DNA of 40,887 nt, taken from assembly GCA_005239475.1 (NCBI GenBank), contig SPAX01000007.1, positions 9,254-50,140 on the forward strand, read 5' to 3'. Of this stretch, positions 17,404 through 25,171 are shown one piece after another. This DNA is from Nitrospira sp. Its GTDB lineage: Bacteria; Nitrospirota; Nitrospiria; Nitrospirales; Nitrospiraceae. Below the pieces are notes generated by a model. It did not search any database and was not told the origin of the DNA. It saw nothing but the letters and a program-made list of their open reading frames with translations. The position numbers and the translations under genes are program-made. Positions within the stretch are counted from its first letter, which is position 1. Each line of letters begins with the position of its first letter.

Positions 17404-17676
17404 TTATTTCTTCTGTGGGAGGACGTCATTTCTATTCGTATTCTTGGCTCTTTCAATCTCGCATTCACCCTTCTCGCAGACCTTCGCTTGGGCCTCTTGT
17501 CTCTCCGCACAAGACTTCTTATCCTCTTGGCTAATGGCACTATCGAGGCATTGTTTCAGCTGGCTCTGAGCTGCTTCGAGACAGTCTAGGCAAAGGCTTT
17601 GTGGGTCAATTTGTGCGTAGACAGGCGAGCCAAGAAACAGGAATGAGAGCAACGCGAATGCGAGTGTGACATTCAT
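17404..17676 (-). CDS. Small secreted cysteine-rich protein
   Basis: The real start is ATG 17676, with CGGGAGG upstream, giving 90 residues. The track's 191-residue version runs back through non-coding DNA. It has a clean signal peptide (MNVTLAFALLSFLFLGSPVYA) followed by a helical mature domain with six cysteines (CLDC, QC, SC, VC, EC) spaced like a small disulfide-linked helical hairpin, and a basic tail. Probably periplasmic; function unknown. Confidence 0.65.
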   Translation of the reverse strand: MNVTLAFALLSFLFLGSPVYAQIDPQSLCLDCLEAAQSQLKQCLDSAISQEDKKSCAERQEAQAKVCEKGECEIERAKNTNRNDVLPQKK

Positions 17677-17726
17677 GACAGGACCTCCCGTGAAACGTAC
17701 CGAAGACATATGCACCGCACGCCGAT

Positions 17727-17825
17727 GATGCCTTGCGTCGGCAGACCAAGTCCCTCTCGATAGATCGTCGGCGATCGTTCCACATCGTCCACCCCGACGA
17801 TCATCACGGTGATGCGTGGTTTCAT
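17727..17825 (-). pseudogene. Remnant of a VOC/glyoxalase-family gene
   Basis: Minus-strand reading from ATG 17825 gives MKPRITVMIVGVDDVERSPT followed by IYREGLGLPTQGIIG, the N-terminal strand and helix of the VOC (glyoxalase/dioxygenase-like) family, where ...FYRDGLGLPT is typical. The homology ends after about 35 residues, and the normal metal-binding and C-terminal parts are absent. It is a relic. Palindromic site 4 lies about 200 bp upstream. Confidence 0.55.
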
Positions 17826-18023
17826 CATTATCCCCACGGTCCCGCCCACGCGCATGCAGAACAAGAGAGTTGAGAGCGGTGCCTATGCATAACACGATGC
17901 CTCGGCATGAGGATCGTCTGCCACACACGAACTGATTTTCCATCGAATCTATCCTGACGGTCACACCATTCACGCTCATGCCGTGATCAATCGGCGAGGA
18001 CTTGACGGCGCGTTACAGGCTAG

Positions 18024-18067
18024 AGGGTATGCCTCTGATAGATGGCAGTCTGGTCAAAAATGCTCAG
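18024..18067 (-). promoter_or_regulatory. Palindromic activator site 4 with -10
   Basis: On the minus strand CTGAGCATTTTTGACCAG (18067-18050) is followed after 20 nt by TACCCT (18029-18024). Transcription would run towards the VOC relic and the cysteine-rich protein gene. On the far side it shares GGGAGAATTGATC with sites 6 and 10. Confidence 0.5.
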
Positions 18068-18168
18068 GTTGGGAGAATTGATCAGGCCGCACACGTAACC
18101 CCTGCCCCTGCGCAACGATCGTGCAGATGACGATGGAGAAGGACTCGGTGAACGTACCTCTCCGCGTA

Positions 18169-18702
18169 TCAGCCGCGATCAACCGACTTGATGGCAGCTT
18201 GGATCTCTGCGAGGACGCTCAATTTTTGTGTCATGTCGAGGCCCTGAGATTCCGCAAGATCGTGGGCACAGAACTGCAGGAAGGGGATCAGCATGCGGCA
18301 CTCATCCCGCAGATGTCGATCGAAGGTGAAGCGCCGCAGGGTGGGCTCAACCATCTTGCGGGCCTCGCTCTCATATAGAGGATCGGCATGATCGAGCCGG
18401 CGCAGCATCTCCACTTCCTGCTCCAACGAGATCCCAAGTTTTTTGATCAGTGCCAGAAGGAAGTCCAACCGTAGGCGGCCTTCAGTCCATTGGGTGGCGA
18501 TGTGCCCGTCAAGAGACGAATCGGGCACGACCGCCCTGCGGATCGTGCCGTTGGCGGCACGATTCCATCGTCCCAACCATTGACGGGCGAACCCGAATGA
18601 ATAATAGATCGCGGCGACGCCGGCAACAGTGCCCAATAACAAGAGAAGGGAGGAAATGTCCAGATTCTGCATAATGACTGGTCCGTGACCGCTGCCATTC
18701 AT
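18169..18702 (-). CDS. Membrane-anchored hypothetical protein
   Basis: The 177-residue product has one N-terminal membrane segment (ISSLLLLLGTVAGVAAIYYSF) and a charged helical cytoplasmic or periplasmic domain. The start at 18702 lies 17 nt after the OmpA-like lipoprotein stop, suggesting an operon. An internal ATG at 18672 is an alternative. No domain is recognised. The association with an OmpA-like lipoprotein hints at an envelope role, which is inference. Confidence 0.6.
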   Translation of the reverse strand: MNGSGHGPVIMQNLDISSLLLLLGTVAGVAAIYYSFGFARQWLGRWNRAANGTIRRAVVPDSSLDGHIATQWTEGRLRLDFLLALIKKLGISLEQEVEMLRRLDHADPLYESEARKMVEPTLRRFTFDRHLRDECRMLIPFLQFCAHDLAESQGLDMTQKLSVLAEIQAAIKSVDRG

Positions 18703-18718
18703 TCAGGAGAGTGTCCGG

Positions 18719-19252
18719 TCAAACTCCTGCGTACAGCACAATCTCGACGCGTCGATTCAGTTGCCGCCCGTCTTCAGTCTCATTGCTCGCGATCGGCCGG
18801 ATGTCCCCATACCATTCGACAATAAAGCTCTGCGAATCCATTCCATTCCCCCTGAGTACACGTACCGTTTGAGTCGCTCGTGCTTTGGATAAGGCCAACT
18901 TCTCAAAATACTGGTTGGAGCCATCAGAGGCCGAGGCCTTGTCAGCGTGCCCAGCCACTCGGATTTCCTTGAAAGGAGCCGTCTTAAAGAGCACTCCCAT
19001 CTGCTTCAACACTTCGATGCCACCCGGCTTGAGCTCATAGCTCCCGGCATCGAAGAGCAACCGTTCAGCAATCACGACGGTAAGATGGTCGCTGGCCCGT
19101 TGCATCCTGATGTCACCATCGCGCAATGCCGTTCGAAGCACCTGCGCCAACTCATTCTGCACCTGCCTCAGCCGTTGCTCAGTGCTGTCTGCACAGCCGA
19201 TCACCAGAGCCAGGCTCAGCAGAACACTCGCAAGGAACGTCACAGTCTTCAC
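18719..19252 (-). CDS. OmpA-family lipoprotein (peptidoglycan-binding)
   Basis: The signal peptide ends in a lipobox (VIGC). The C-terminal OmpA/MotB domain shows LLFDAGSYELKPGGIEVLKQ, a VAGHADKASASDG segment, LSKARATQTVRVLRGNGMD, and the closing ETEDGRQLNRRVEIVL, with the Asp and Arg that contact diaminopimelate in the family. It probably tethers the outer membrane to peptidoglycan. Repeat element B lies immediately upstream at 19272-19460. Confidence 0.88.
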   Translation of the reverse strand: MKTVTFLASVLLSLALVIGCADSTEQRLRQVQNELAQVLRTALRDGDIRMQRASDHLTVVIAERLLFDAGSYELKPGGIEVLKQMGVLFKTAPFKEIRVAGHADKASASDGSNQYFEKLALSKARATQTVRVLRGNGMDSQSFIVEWYGDIRPIASNETEDGRQLNRRVEIVLYAGV

Positions 19253-19271
19253 GGTCTCTCTCTCCCGCTTC

Positions 19272-19460
19272 TAACAGGCTGCGGGAAAACCATTTTGCTA
19301 CACGAGAACTTCGATGGTCCGCACGTCTGGAACAAGCCCGGTCTGTCTGGTTATCTGGTCTGCCTGGTCCATCTGGTTCGTCTCATGCAACCAAACAAAC
19401 CAGACAGACCGAACAGACCAAATGAACAAGACAGGCTGGCGGACTTTTTCGGCATCCTGC
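19272..19460. repeat. TIR-flanked hairpin element B with 9-nt micro-repeats
   Basis: The left end TAACAGGCTGCGGGAAAA and the right end CTTTTTCGGCATCCTG are inverted and match the ends of the 39331 element. Inside, 19341-19385 is a run of 9-nt units (GGTCTGTCT, GGTCTGCCT, GGTCCATCT, GGTTCGTCT) and 19388-19431 its near reverse complement. It looks like a non-autonomous, MITE-like unit or a long terminator hairpin. No real ORF is present. Confidence 0.6.
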
Positions 19461-19604
19461 TCACGCGTGTCACCGAACCGATCATGCCCTGCCACATCCA
19501 TGACGAGAACCGGACACATCCGCTACAATGCCTGAGCATGGAGACTGATCCCATGATTTGTACTATCGCCCGCGGCCTATCACCTGCCACTATGCACTCC
19601 GCCG

Positions 19605-19925
19605 TCAGGCCGTCTTCACGCCAGACAGCCGATCACGCTCCCGCTGCATGGCGGTGCGCCCGGCCTCGACCGCCTCGGTCACGACCGCCTGCTTGTCTTT
19701 AATGAACTCGCGGCCCTTGTCCACCGCCTGGTCCATGAGTTCGATGGCCTTATCGGCCAGCTCATGGACATGCTCTTCAGCTCGCCGCGCATACCCGCGC
19801 AACTGCTCCCGTGACTCACGGCCCGATTGCGTCGCCAGCAACAGCGCCACCGCGGTCCCCACCAACCCTCCGCCCACAAACGCCAATCCCACCGCTCCCA
19901 ATGAACACCCTCTGTCATCCGCCAT
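19605..19925 (-). CDS. YtxH-family stress protein, copy 1
   Basis: The start is ATG 19925 (MADDRGCSLGAVGLAFVGGG), with GAAGGAGG upstream. The track ORF extends further only by chance. One glycine-rich membrane segment (LAFVGGGLVGTAVALLLA) and a charged helix with SGRESREQLRGYARRAEEHV are typical of YtxH (gas-vesicle-like/general stress) proteins. The start overlaps the upstream DUF948-like gene by 11 nt, so translation is coupled. A second copy is at 40148..40468. Confidence 0.8.
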   Translation of the reverse strand: MADDRGCSLGAVGLAFVGGGLVGTAVALLLATQSGRESREQLRGYARRAEEHVHELADKAIELMDQAVDKGREFIKDKQAVVTEAVEAGRTAMQRERDRLSGVKTA

Positions 19926-20319
19926 TGTTCGTCCCTCCTTCTCGATGAATGTGTGCCTTGACGACGCCCCTCGTGGCCCTGAACCCTGCCACCATACTGG
20001 CCAGGTTGACCAGGAACGATCGGCTCGAACCCTGCACCGTCTCATGGACCCGTTGCACGGTGTCGCCCAGTGCCCCCGCCGCATGCAGCAGCACTGCCGC
20101 ATGCTCGACCCCACCCCGCGCATGCTCGACGAGCGCGTTCAGATTCTCCGTCGTCGCCCGCATCTCCTTGAGCAACAACGGCAGCTCGGCGTTCATGCGG
20201 ACCAATAGGTATTCCGATTCCGCCACCGGTTTCCTGAGTTGTATCAACAGAGGAGCCAGCAAGCCGACCAGCACCGCCAACGCCCCTGCCCCCACACACA
20301 GGGCAATCTCGACAATCAT
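19915..20319 (-). CDS. DUF948-like membrane-anchored coiled-coil protein
   Basis: The 134-residue product has an N-terminal membrane segment (IALCVGAGALAVLVGLLAPL), then a helical region with MNAELPLLLKEMRATTENLN and VQRVHETVQGSS, the pattern of DUF948 proteins that often precede YtxH. The ribosome site GGAGGAGG is strong. It overlaps the YtxH start. A truncated relic of a second copy is found at 40458-40561 beside the other YtxH gene. Confidence 0.7.
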   Translation of the reverse strand: MIVEIALCVGAGALAVLVGLLAPLLIQLRKPVAESEYLLVRMNAELPLLLKEMRATTENLNALVEHARGGVEHAAVLLHAAGALGDTVQRVHETVQGSSRSFLVNLASMVAGFRATRGVVKAHIHREGGTNNGG

Positions 20320-20365
20320 AAGACTCCTCCTCCGCTATCAGGTGTCAGGCCCTCCACGTGCCGTC

Positions 20366-20449
20366 TTATCGAAGGACACCGAATGCCCAGAGGACGACGA
20401 GCAACGTGAGCGGAACTCCCAGCAGCCAGAGAATGAACGCTTTTCCCAT
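20366..20449 (-). CDS. 27-residue single-pass membrane protein
   Basis: This is too short for the ORF track. ATG 20449 is preceded by TAGGAGGTGCC, a near-ideal ribosome site. The frame reads MGKAFILWLLGVPLTLLVVL followed by WAFGVLR and stops at 20366. Nearly the whole peptide is one hydrophobic helix with a Lys at the N-terminus and Arg at the C-terminus. It sits between the ferritin-like and DUF948-like genes in the same orientation, so it is probably part of that operon. Function unknown. Confidence 0.65.
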   Translation of the reverse strand: MGKAFILWLLGVPLTLLVVLWAFGVLR

Positions 20450-20474
20450 AATGGCACCTCCTAATCCTGCCCGG

Positions 20475-21110
20475 CTAACAACCTGGATCATGAGCATGCT
20501 GCGGGCCTAGCTCCTTCAGGAGGCTGGCCAGGTCCTCTGCATGCTCTTCTTCTTGCGCAAGGATCCCCTCCAATACTTTACGAGTCGTGGGATCATCAGT
20601 GCCGACATAGGTGACCATTTCACGATAGCTGTCGATCGCGATCCGTTCGGCAATTAGGTCTTCCGTGATCATCTCCACCAATGAATCCCCTTCGACATAT
20701 TCCGAGTGGCTCCGGCTCAGAAGCCCTTCAGGGGACAGATTCGGCTCCCCCCCCAGTTGGACAATGCGTTCGGCCAATTGATCGGCATGGACTTGTTCCT
20801 CAGTGGCATGTTGGAGAAACTCGCCTTTCACGCTGAGGGAACTGAGCCCGGTGGCCATGAAGTAATGGCGCTTATAGCGAAGGACGCACACGATTTCTGT
20901 GGCGAGGGCGTCATTCAGCAGCTTGACCACCGTCTCCGCTTTGGCCTTGTACCCCGCTGTCATGGCACCGTCCTCAATCCCTTGTCGTGCACGAGCCCGG
21001 AGCGTCTTCACATCAGTCAGACCGATGGCTTCTTTTATGATCTCTTCCTTTCGGGGGGTGCGTGGCGCCGTTGTTCCAGGTTGCACCGTTATCGCTGTGG
21101 CTGCTTTCAT
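20475..21110 (-). CDS. Ferritin-like di-iron protein (bacterioferritin-type)
   Basis: ATG 21110 follows ACAGGAGGACATC and is preferred to the track's 21245. The four-helix pattern of a ferritin-like domain is visible: TEIVCVLRYKRHYFMA (helix A Glu), HATEEQVHADQLAERI (EEXXH), EDLIAERIAIDSYREMV (helix C Glu) and LAQEEEHAEDLASLL (EEXXH). These are the expected di-iron ligands. The family stores iron or removes peroxide, fitting its place after SOD and the peroxidase. It has an N-terminal extension of about 55 residues of unknown use. Confidence 0.85.
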   Translation of the reverse strand: MKAATAITVQPGTTAPRTPRKEEIIKEAIGLTDVKTLRARARQGIEDGAMTAGYKAKAETVVKLLNDALATEIVCVLRYKRHYFMATGLSSLSVKGEFLQHATEEQVHADQLAERIVQLGGEPNLSPEGLLSRSHSEYVEGDSLVEMITEDLIAERIAIDSYREMVTYVGTDDPTTRKVLEGILAQEEEHAEDLASLLKELGPQHAHDPGC

Positions 21111-21178
21111 GATGTCCTCCTGTCGGGGAGTGCCCCCGTTTCTATTGTGTCGAGCACGAGTCGCCCGGGGCTTTCCTG

Positions 21179-21820
21179 TCATCCTCGGGCGGCTTCCATC
21201 AAAGCCGGCTCGCAGAGCTGCAGCCGCTTTTCCACTGACTTCCAATCGATGTTGGCGAAGAACGCCTCGATGTAGGATGCCCTCTCTGAAGGCTTATAAT
21301 CGAGGAGATACGCATGTTCCCACACATCCATGACCAGAGCTGGAATGAAGCCGGCTATATTTCCATTTTCATGCAAACTGATCCAATGATTGGAGAGTCG
21401 GCCGCTGCGTGGATTCAAATAACAAATGGCCCAGCCCACGCCTCGCATCTTCCCCACGCTGGAAAAGTCCAATTTCCACATGTCATAGGTGCCGAAACTG
21501 TCTTCTGCGGCTCTCATAAAAGCAGAGCCTTGATCGGGCTTCTTGGCTCCGCCTTTGTGCAAATTCTCAAAGTAATATTCGTGCAAGACCATCCCGTTGT
21601 ATTCAAACCCTAAGCGTCGCGACAGTTCCGAATAGGCAGGCATTTCCTCCTGATCAATCCGTCCGTCCTTGAGCATCTCTCCAATCTGGGCCGTGAGCTG
21701 GTTCGCGGCCTTCACATATCCCTCATACAGTTTTATATGCATTTCGAGCGTTCGGTCCGAAATCCCGACCAGCCCGTGTAAGTTAAACGGCTTGACGTCG
21801 TAGGAACCTCCCATTGTCAT
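21179..21820 (-). CDS. Fe/Mn superoxide dismutase
   Basis: The 213-residue protein shows the family metal ligands: His in LEMHIKLYEGYV, His in MVLHEYYFENL, and Asp and His in the signature DVWEHAYLLDY. It dismutates superoxide to peroxide and oxygen. The ribosome site is AGGAGAT before ATG 21820. The gene starts 104 nt after the di-haem peroxidase stop and 69 nt before the ferritin-like gene, so the three probably form an oxidative-stress operon. No signal peptide is visible, so it is cytoplasmic. A decayed second SOD is at 23465-23688. Confidence 0.92.
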   Translation of the reverse strand: MTMGGSYDVKPFNLHGLVGISDRTLEMHIKLYEGYVKAANQLTAQIGEMLKDGRIDQEEMPAYSELSRRLGFEYNGMVLHEYYFENLHKGGAKKPDQGSAFMRAAEDSFGTYDMWKLDFSSVGKMRGVGWAICYLNPRSGRLSNHWISLHENGNIAGFIPALVMDVWEHAYLLDYKPSERASYIEAFFANIDWKSVEKRLQLCEPALMEAARG

Positions 21821-21923
21821 ATGCCATCTCCTGTGTTCCTTTGATTTTTCAGAAGGTCTATCGCCATTTCTTTATGGTCTTCCCTCTATGCCAGAATGTG
21901 TAAACGGCTTCTCCGTCATGACA

Positions 21924-23357
21924 TTAAAGAACGCGTAGAAAGGCCACCAGGTCCTGTTTCTCTTCAGTCGTCAACTGGGTCCCTAACACAACGTTGAAGA
22001 ACTCCACGGTATCCTCTAACGTCAGCAACCTCCCATCATGCAAGTAAGGAGACGAATCCTTGATGCCCCGCAAGGGAAACGTCTTGATGGGGCCATCGGC
22101 GCTCGCCATACGTCCATTGATCATCCGCGGCGTGTAAAAGCGCTCTACTTTCAGGTTGTGCATGGAATTGTCCGTGTAATAGGGCGCCTGATGGCAACCA
22201 GCGCAGGTTGCTTTGCCAAAGAACAGGTCCTGCCCGCGCTTCTCAGCCGCGGTAGATTTTTTGGGATTCAACTTGCCGTCAATCCCCAGCTTGGGTGCCG
22301 GCGGGAAGTCCATGAGCTCCTGGAACTCTGCCATAAAGTGCACCTGGCTACCCCGTTCGAGAATGTTGGCCCCCTTTTTTGTCCCGATCACATGATCGCC
22401 GTCAAAGTAGGCACCGCGCTGCTCAAACTCAGTAAAATCCTCCACGCTCTTCAGCGCCCTCTGCGAGCCGAACAGCCGCTGGATGTACAAGCCGCGCAAC
22501 GTGGGGGTATCAATTCGATGACGGAACTCCTGCGGGCGGATGTCTCCGGCCAAATGGGTACTGGCATTCGTGTGGCCGTTCGCATGACACTCAAAGCAGG
22601 TGACGCCACGGCTAGGACGCACGGTACGACGGTCTTCCGTCTGGTTGAACTGCTGTTGCGGGAAAGTCGTGACGAGCAACCGCAAGCCCTCGAGCTGTTT
22701 TGGATTCAGAATCCCGTTGAAGATTTCATAATAGTTGTCGATGGTCACCAATTTGCCTTGGGACACGTCACCGAGATCGGGCCGTGTCGTCAGGTAGATG
22801 GGGGGCGGGAACTCAGGTAAAAAATGGGCCGGCAGGTCGAATTCCAGGTCGAAGCGAGTGAGATCACGGCCCTCCTGCTTCTGAATTTCCTCGATGTGAA
22901 ACGTGGGGAACACCATCCCACCTTCCGGGTGGTTGGGGTGCGGCAGCGGAAAGAATCCCGCCGGAAACGAATCCGTCCCCCGGATCTCGTCGGGACTCAT
23001 GGCTTGAAGTTTGTCCCAGGTCACTCCATGGGGAAGTGTGACTCGTATCCCTTCCTGGATAGGCTTACCGTTGGACATCGTGACATCTTTGGCCGGGCGG
23101 TTTGCGAGGTCGTACCGCTCCTTGAGTAAATCCATTTGCCGCTTCATGACCTCTGGCTTTGCGGCTGTCATGCGAGCGATGACTACGGCAATGTCCTCCT
23201 TGAGATCAACAGGAGCATAGCTCGTCCCCTTCTGTTGTAATTCTTGCGCGTTCGGTGTCTTCTCTGTGGCCTTGCCAGAAACGGTCACCGGTGCCGCGAT
23301 GAGCGTGGCTCCGACAACCAGAACGGCGCCGAGTGCCATTAGATAGTGAGCCTTCAT
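21924..23357 (-). CDS. Di-haem cytochrome c peroxidase/MauG-family protein
   Basis: The 477-residue protein has a signal peptide (MKAHYLMALGAVLVVGATLI, cleavage after the following Ala-Ala-Pro region) and two haem c motifs, CFECH (about residue 255) and CAGCH (about 384). The C-terminal part carries TPRMINGRM, FPLRGIKDSSPYLHDGRLLT and LEDTVEFFN, typical of di-haem peroxidases. It is a periplasmic enzyme that would reduce peroxide or oxidise a partner with electrons from c-type cytochromes. Palindromic site 5 with its -10 ends about 50 nt upstream of the start. Confidence 0.88.
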   Translation of the reverse strand: MKAHYLMALGAVLVVGATLIAAPVTVSGKATEKTPNAQELQQKGTSYAPVDLKEDIAVVIARMTAAKPEVMKRQMDLLKERYDLANRPAKDVTMSNGKPIQEGIRVTLPHGVTWDKLQAMSPDEIRGTDSFPAGFFPLPHPNHPEGGMVFPTFHIEEIQKQEGRDLTRFDLEFDLPAHFLPEFPPPIYLTTRPDLGDVSQGKLVTIDNYYEIFNGILNPKQLEGLRLLVTTFPQQQFNQTEDRRTVRPSRGVTCFECHANGHTNASTHLAGDIRPQEFRHRIDTPTLRGLYIQRLFGSQRALKSVEDFTEFEQRGAYFDGDHVIGTKKGANILERGSQVHFMAEFQELMDFPPAPKLGIDGKLNPKKSTAAEKRGQDLFFGKATCAGCHQAPYYTDNSMHNLKVERFYTPRMINGRMASADGPIKTFPLRGIKDSSPYLHDGRLLTLEDTVEFFNVVLGTQLTTEEKQDLVAFLRVL

Positions 23358-23405
23358 GATCCCCCTCCTCGGCCGTTTACAGCCGCAACATGCGAGTCTA
23401 TGCCC

Positions 23406-23449
23406 AAGCTAACGATTCCATCCTGTGTAGTCTGGTCACAATTGATCAG
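23406..23449 (-). promoter_or_regulatory. Palindromic activator site 5 with -10 (peroxidase operon)
   Basis: On the minus strand CTGATCAATTGTGACCAG (23449-23432) is followed after exactly 20 nt by TAGCTT (23411-23406). The peroxidase start is at 23357. Spacer and site resemble site 2 before the Crp/Fnr gene. Confidence 0.6.
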
Positions 23450-23464
23450 ATGCTCAGAATATTT

Positions 23465-23688
23465 TTTAAAAATCCCAGTCGTCTGGTCAGTTCGGAACAG
23501 GCCGGCATTTCCTCATGATCCACCTTGCCATCCTTTACGAGATCGAAAATATGTTCATTCAACTTATTTGGTGGCGGTGACATACTCTGCATAGAGGGCC
23601 ATATGCATGTCGACGGTCCGGTCGGAGATCCCTCTCAGTCCATGCAAACTAAACATGTGGGACTTCTTCGTTTCGGGGGCTTAACCAT
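23465..23688 (-). pseudogene. Decayed superoxide dismutase relic
   Basis: From ATG 23688 (with AAGGAGACATC upstream) the minus strand, after one frameshift, reads SLHGLRGISDRTVDMHMALY then AEYVTATK, a stop, and in another frame DGKVDHEEMPACSELTRRLG. These align directly with the N-terminal third of the intact SOD at 21179..21820 (LHGLVGISDRTLEMHIKLYE, DGRIDQEEMPAYSELSRRLG). The rest of the gene is missing. It is a relic of a second SOD. Confidence 0.8.
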
Positions 23689-23714
23689 GATGTCTCCTTG
23701 TCATAGCCTTTTGG

Positions 23715-23930
23715 CTATGCCCGCACCCATGTGATCCGATCGTCGGTCGCAGGATGCATGGCGAAGAACCCTCCGGTCCCCACCCCTTAGGCCTGCATCA
23801 GCCACGTCAGCGTGGCCGCCATGATCCGTGTACCATCGCGCCCGATGACCTGGGCGGCGCCTGCGGGCTGTGCTTCGGACAGCCTGCCAGCACAAGGGCC
23901 AGGCAAAGCGCAGGGGCAACGGGGTGCCAT
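23715..23930 (-). pseudogene. Probable M48-type metalloprotease C-terminal relic
   Basis: The minus frame from ATG 23930 contains GAAQVIGRDGTRIMAATLTW, an in-frame stop, then GTGGFFAMHPATDDRITWVR. The HPATDDRI segment resembles the HP-x-x-x-x-RI tail of M48 peptidases, but the HEXXH catalytic region is absent. The assignment is tentative. It precedes the SOD relic in the same direction, so both may come from one decayed operon. Confidence 0.35.
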
Positions 23931-23977
23931 GAGATGGAGGGTTGATTCAGAGGTATGGTCGTGTTTCTCCCCACGGC

Positions 23978-24553
23978 TTAGGATTTCTCCTTCACCGTGA
24001 GATCGTTCTTCACAGACTTCACGCCGGGGACTTGCCAGGTTGTCCAGGACGCTTGGGCACTGGTCGTGATGTCTGCAACCTCACCGGTCAGCGTGACAAC
24101 GCCCGCGTTGGTCTGAACATTAATATCGGCCTCCTTGAGACGCGAGTCCTTCATCAGATGCGAATCCTTCGAGATGTGCTCTTTGACGCGTGCCGTAATG
24201 GCCTCATCCTTCTCCTCCACCGCGTCGCGTGTAGACGGGGCGACGACTTGGAGTTCGTTTTTCACCGTCTTGACGCCATCGAGTCCTGCGGTGATCCCCT
24301 CCGCCGCACGCTTCGCCGTGTCGGAATCGACCTTCCCGCGGAGCACCACCCGACCCTCTGTGGTCTCGACTTCGATCTGTCTTCCTTTGACCCGGGAGTC
24401 GGCAGCGAGGGCGATCTTGGTTTTCGCCGTCAGCCACGAGTCGTTGACCAGCGCCTTCTCTTTGGATACGTCAAGGGCAGTGGCCGGCACTGCGATGAGT
24501 ACTGCTCCGACAACCAAAGCGGTGCAGAGCGTGACCGAATAGTGTGTCTTCAT
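23978..24553 (-). CDS. Periplasmic protein with two BON domains
   Basis: The 191-residue product has a signal peptide (MKTHYSVTLCTALVVGAVLI..ATA). Two BON domains follow: residues about 37-100 (WLTAKTKIALAADSRVKG, GRVVLRGKVDSDTAKRAAEG) and 110-188 (ITARVKEHISKDSHLMKDSR, GVVTLTGEVADI). BON domains bind phospholipid or peptidoglycan surfaces and protect the envelope, as in OsmY. The gene lies downstream of the damaged CsbD gene and probably shares promoter site 6. A truncated copy is at 29437..29595. Confidence 0.87.
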   Translation of the reverse strand: MKTHYSVTLCTALVVGAVLIAVPATALDVSKEKALVNDSWLTAKTKIALAADSRVKGRQIEVETTEGRVVLRGKVDSDTAKRAAEGITAGLDGVKTVKNELQVVAPSTRDAVEEKDEAITARVKEHISKDSHLMKDSRLKEADINVQTNAGVVTLTGEVADITTSAQASWTTWQVPGVKSVKNDLTVKEKS

Positions 24554-24616
24554 GATCTTCTCCTTAACTGAATTGTGAACTTACTCAGTGATCCATCTCT
24601 TCTTGATGACTTTTCC

Positions 24617-24880
24617 TCAGCGCGTCTTTTCCTTCGTGGCTTCCAGCTGGGACCGCTGCTGCCACTGGTCCGCCCACTTCATGAGTTCCTCTTTCTTCTC
24701 GCCGTACCGCTCCCGGGCCAAGCTGACACAGTTACCACCGTACCGTTCCTGAAGCATGCCGATAATCTTGTCGAAGCTCCCTTCGATTTGCTGCAAGTCA
24801 TTATCGACGAACTTCCCCCATTGCTGCTTCAGTTCGCCTTTGAACTGCATCCATTTCCCCTTGAGTTAATCCACATTCAT
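24617..24880 (-). pseudogene. CsbD-like stress protein with premature stop
   Basis: The intact paralogue at 29658..29885 begins MNADQLKGKWMPFKGELK. Here ATG 24880 gives MNVD then TAA (24868-24866) where the paralogue has CAA (Gln), and the frame continues LKGKWMQFKGELKQQWGK. The CAA-to-TAA change is therefore a nonsense mutation at codon 5. The track starts at an internal ATG, 24850, which has AAGGGG upstream and could still give a shortened 77-residue protein (LMKWADQWQQ...). It follows promoter site 6. CsbD-like proteins are small sigma-B/stress-induced helical proteins. Confidence 0.8.
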
Positions 24881-24967
24881 GGGTTCCTCCTCCTGTGTGA
24901 GATGGCCCCACCTCACTCCTCGTACCGATCTGGCTCCATCATTCAAAAATTCCCCCCAGTGCGAGCC

Positions 24968-25011
24968 AGTATGGCGAGAAGACCGGCAGCGGTCTGGTCA
25001 AAATTGCTCAG
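24968..25011 (-). promoter_or_regulatory. Palindromic activator site 6 with -10 (CsbD-BON module 1)
   Basis: On the minus strand CTGAGCAATTTTGACCAG (25011-24994) is followed after 20 nt by CATACT (24973-24968). The spacer contains GCCGGTCTTCTCGC, nearly shared with sites 1, 10 and 11. It is upstream of the CsbD and BON genes. Confidence 0.65.
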
Positions 25012-25171
25012 GGTGGGAGAATTAATGAGGGATGAGCCGGACAAGCGGTGTCATATCTGCCGGCTCTATTCAACGAAGAGAACCCGTCCGACATTGCACT
25101 CCGGCGGTGGTTCTGGTCACTGCCGAGTCGCAATCGAGGTCATATCATCAGAAACATTTCAAAAGAGCAGC

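Noticed and set aside
19947-20208. Plus-strand ORFs over the YtxH/DUF948 region
   Set aside because: Antisense shadows rich in Ser, Arg and Pro; the minus strand has the ribosome sites and family motifs.
24994-25011. TGGTCAAAATTGCT as a sigma-54 promoter
   Set aside because: GG and GC are separated by 8 nt rather than the 10 nt required, and the element is a dyad followed by a separate -10 at fixed spacing.
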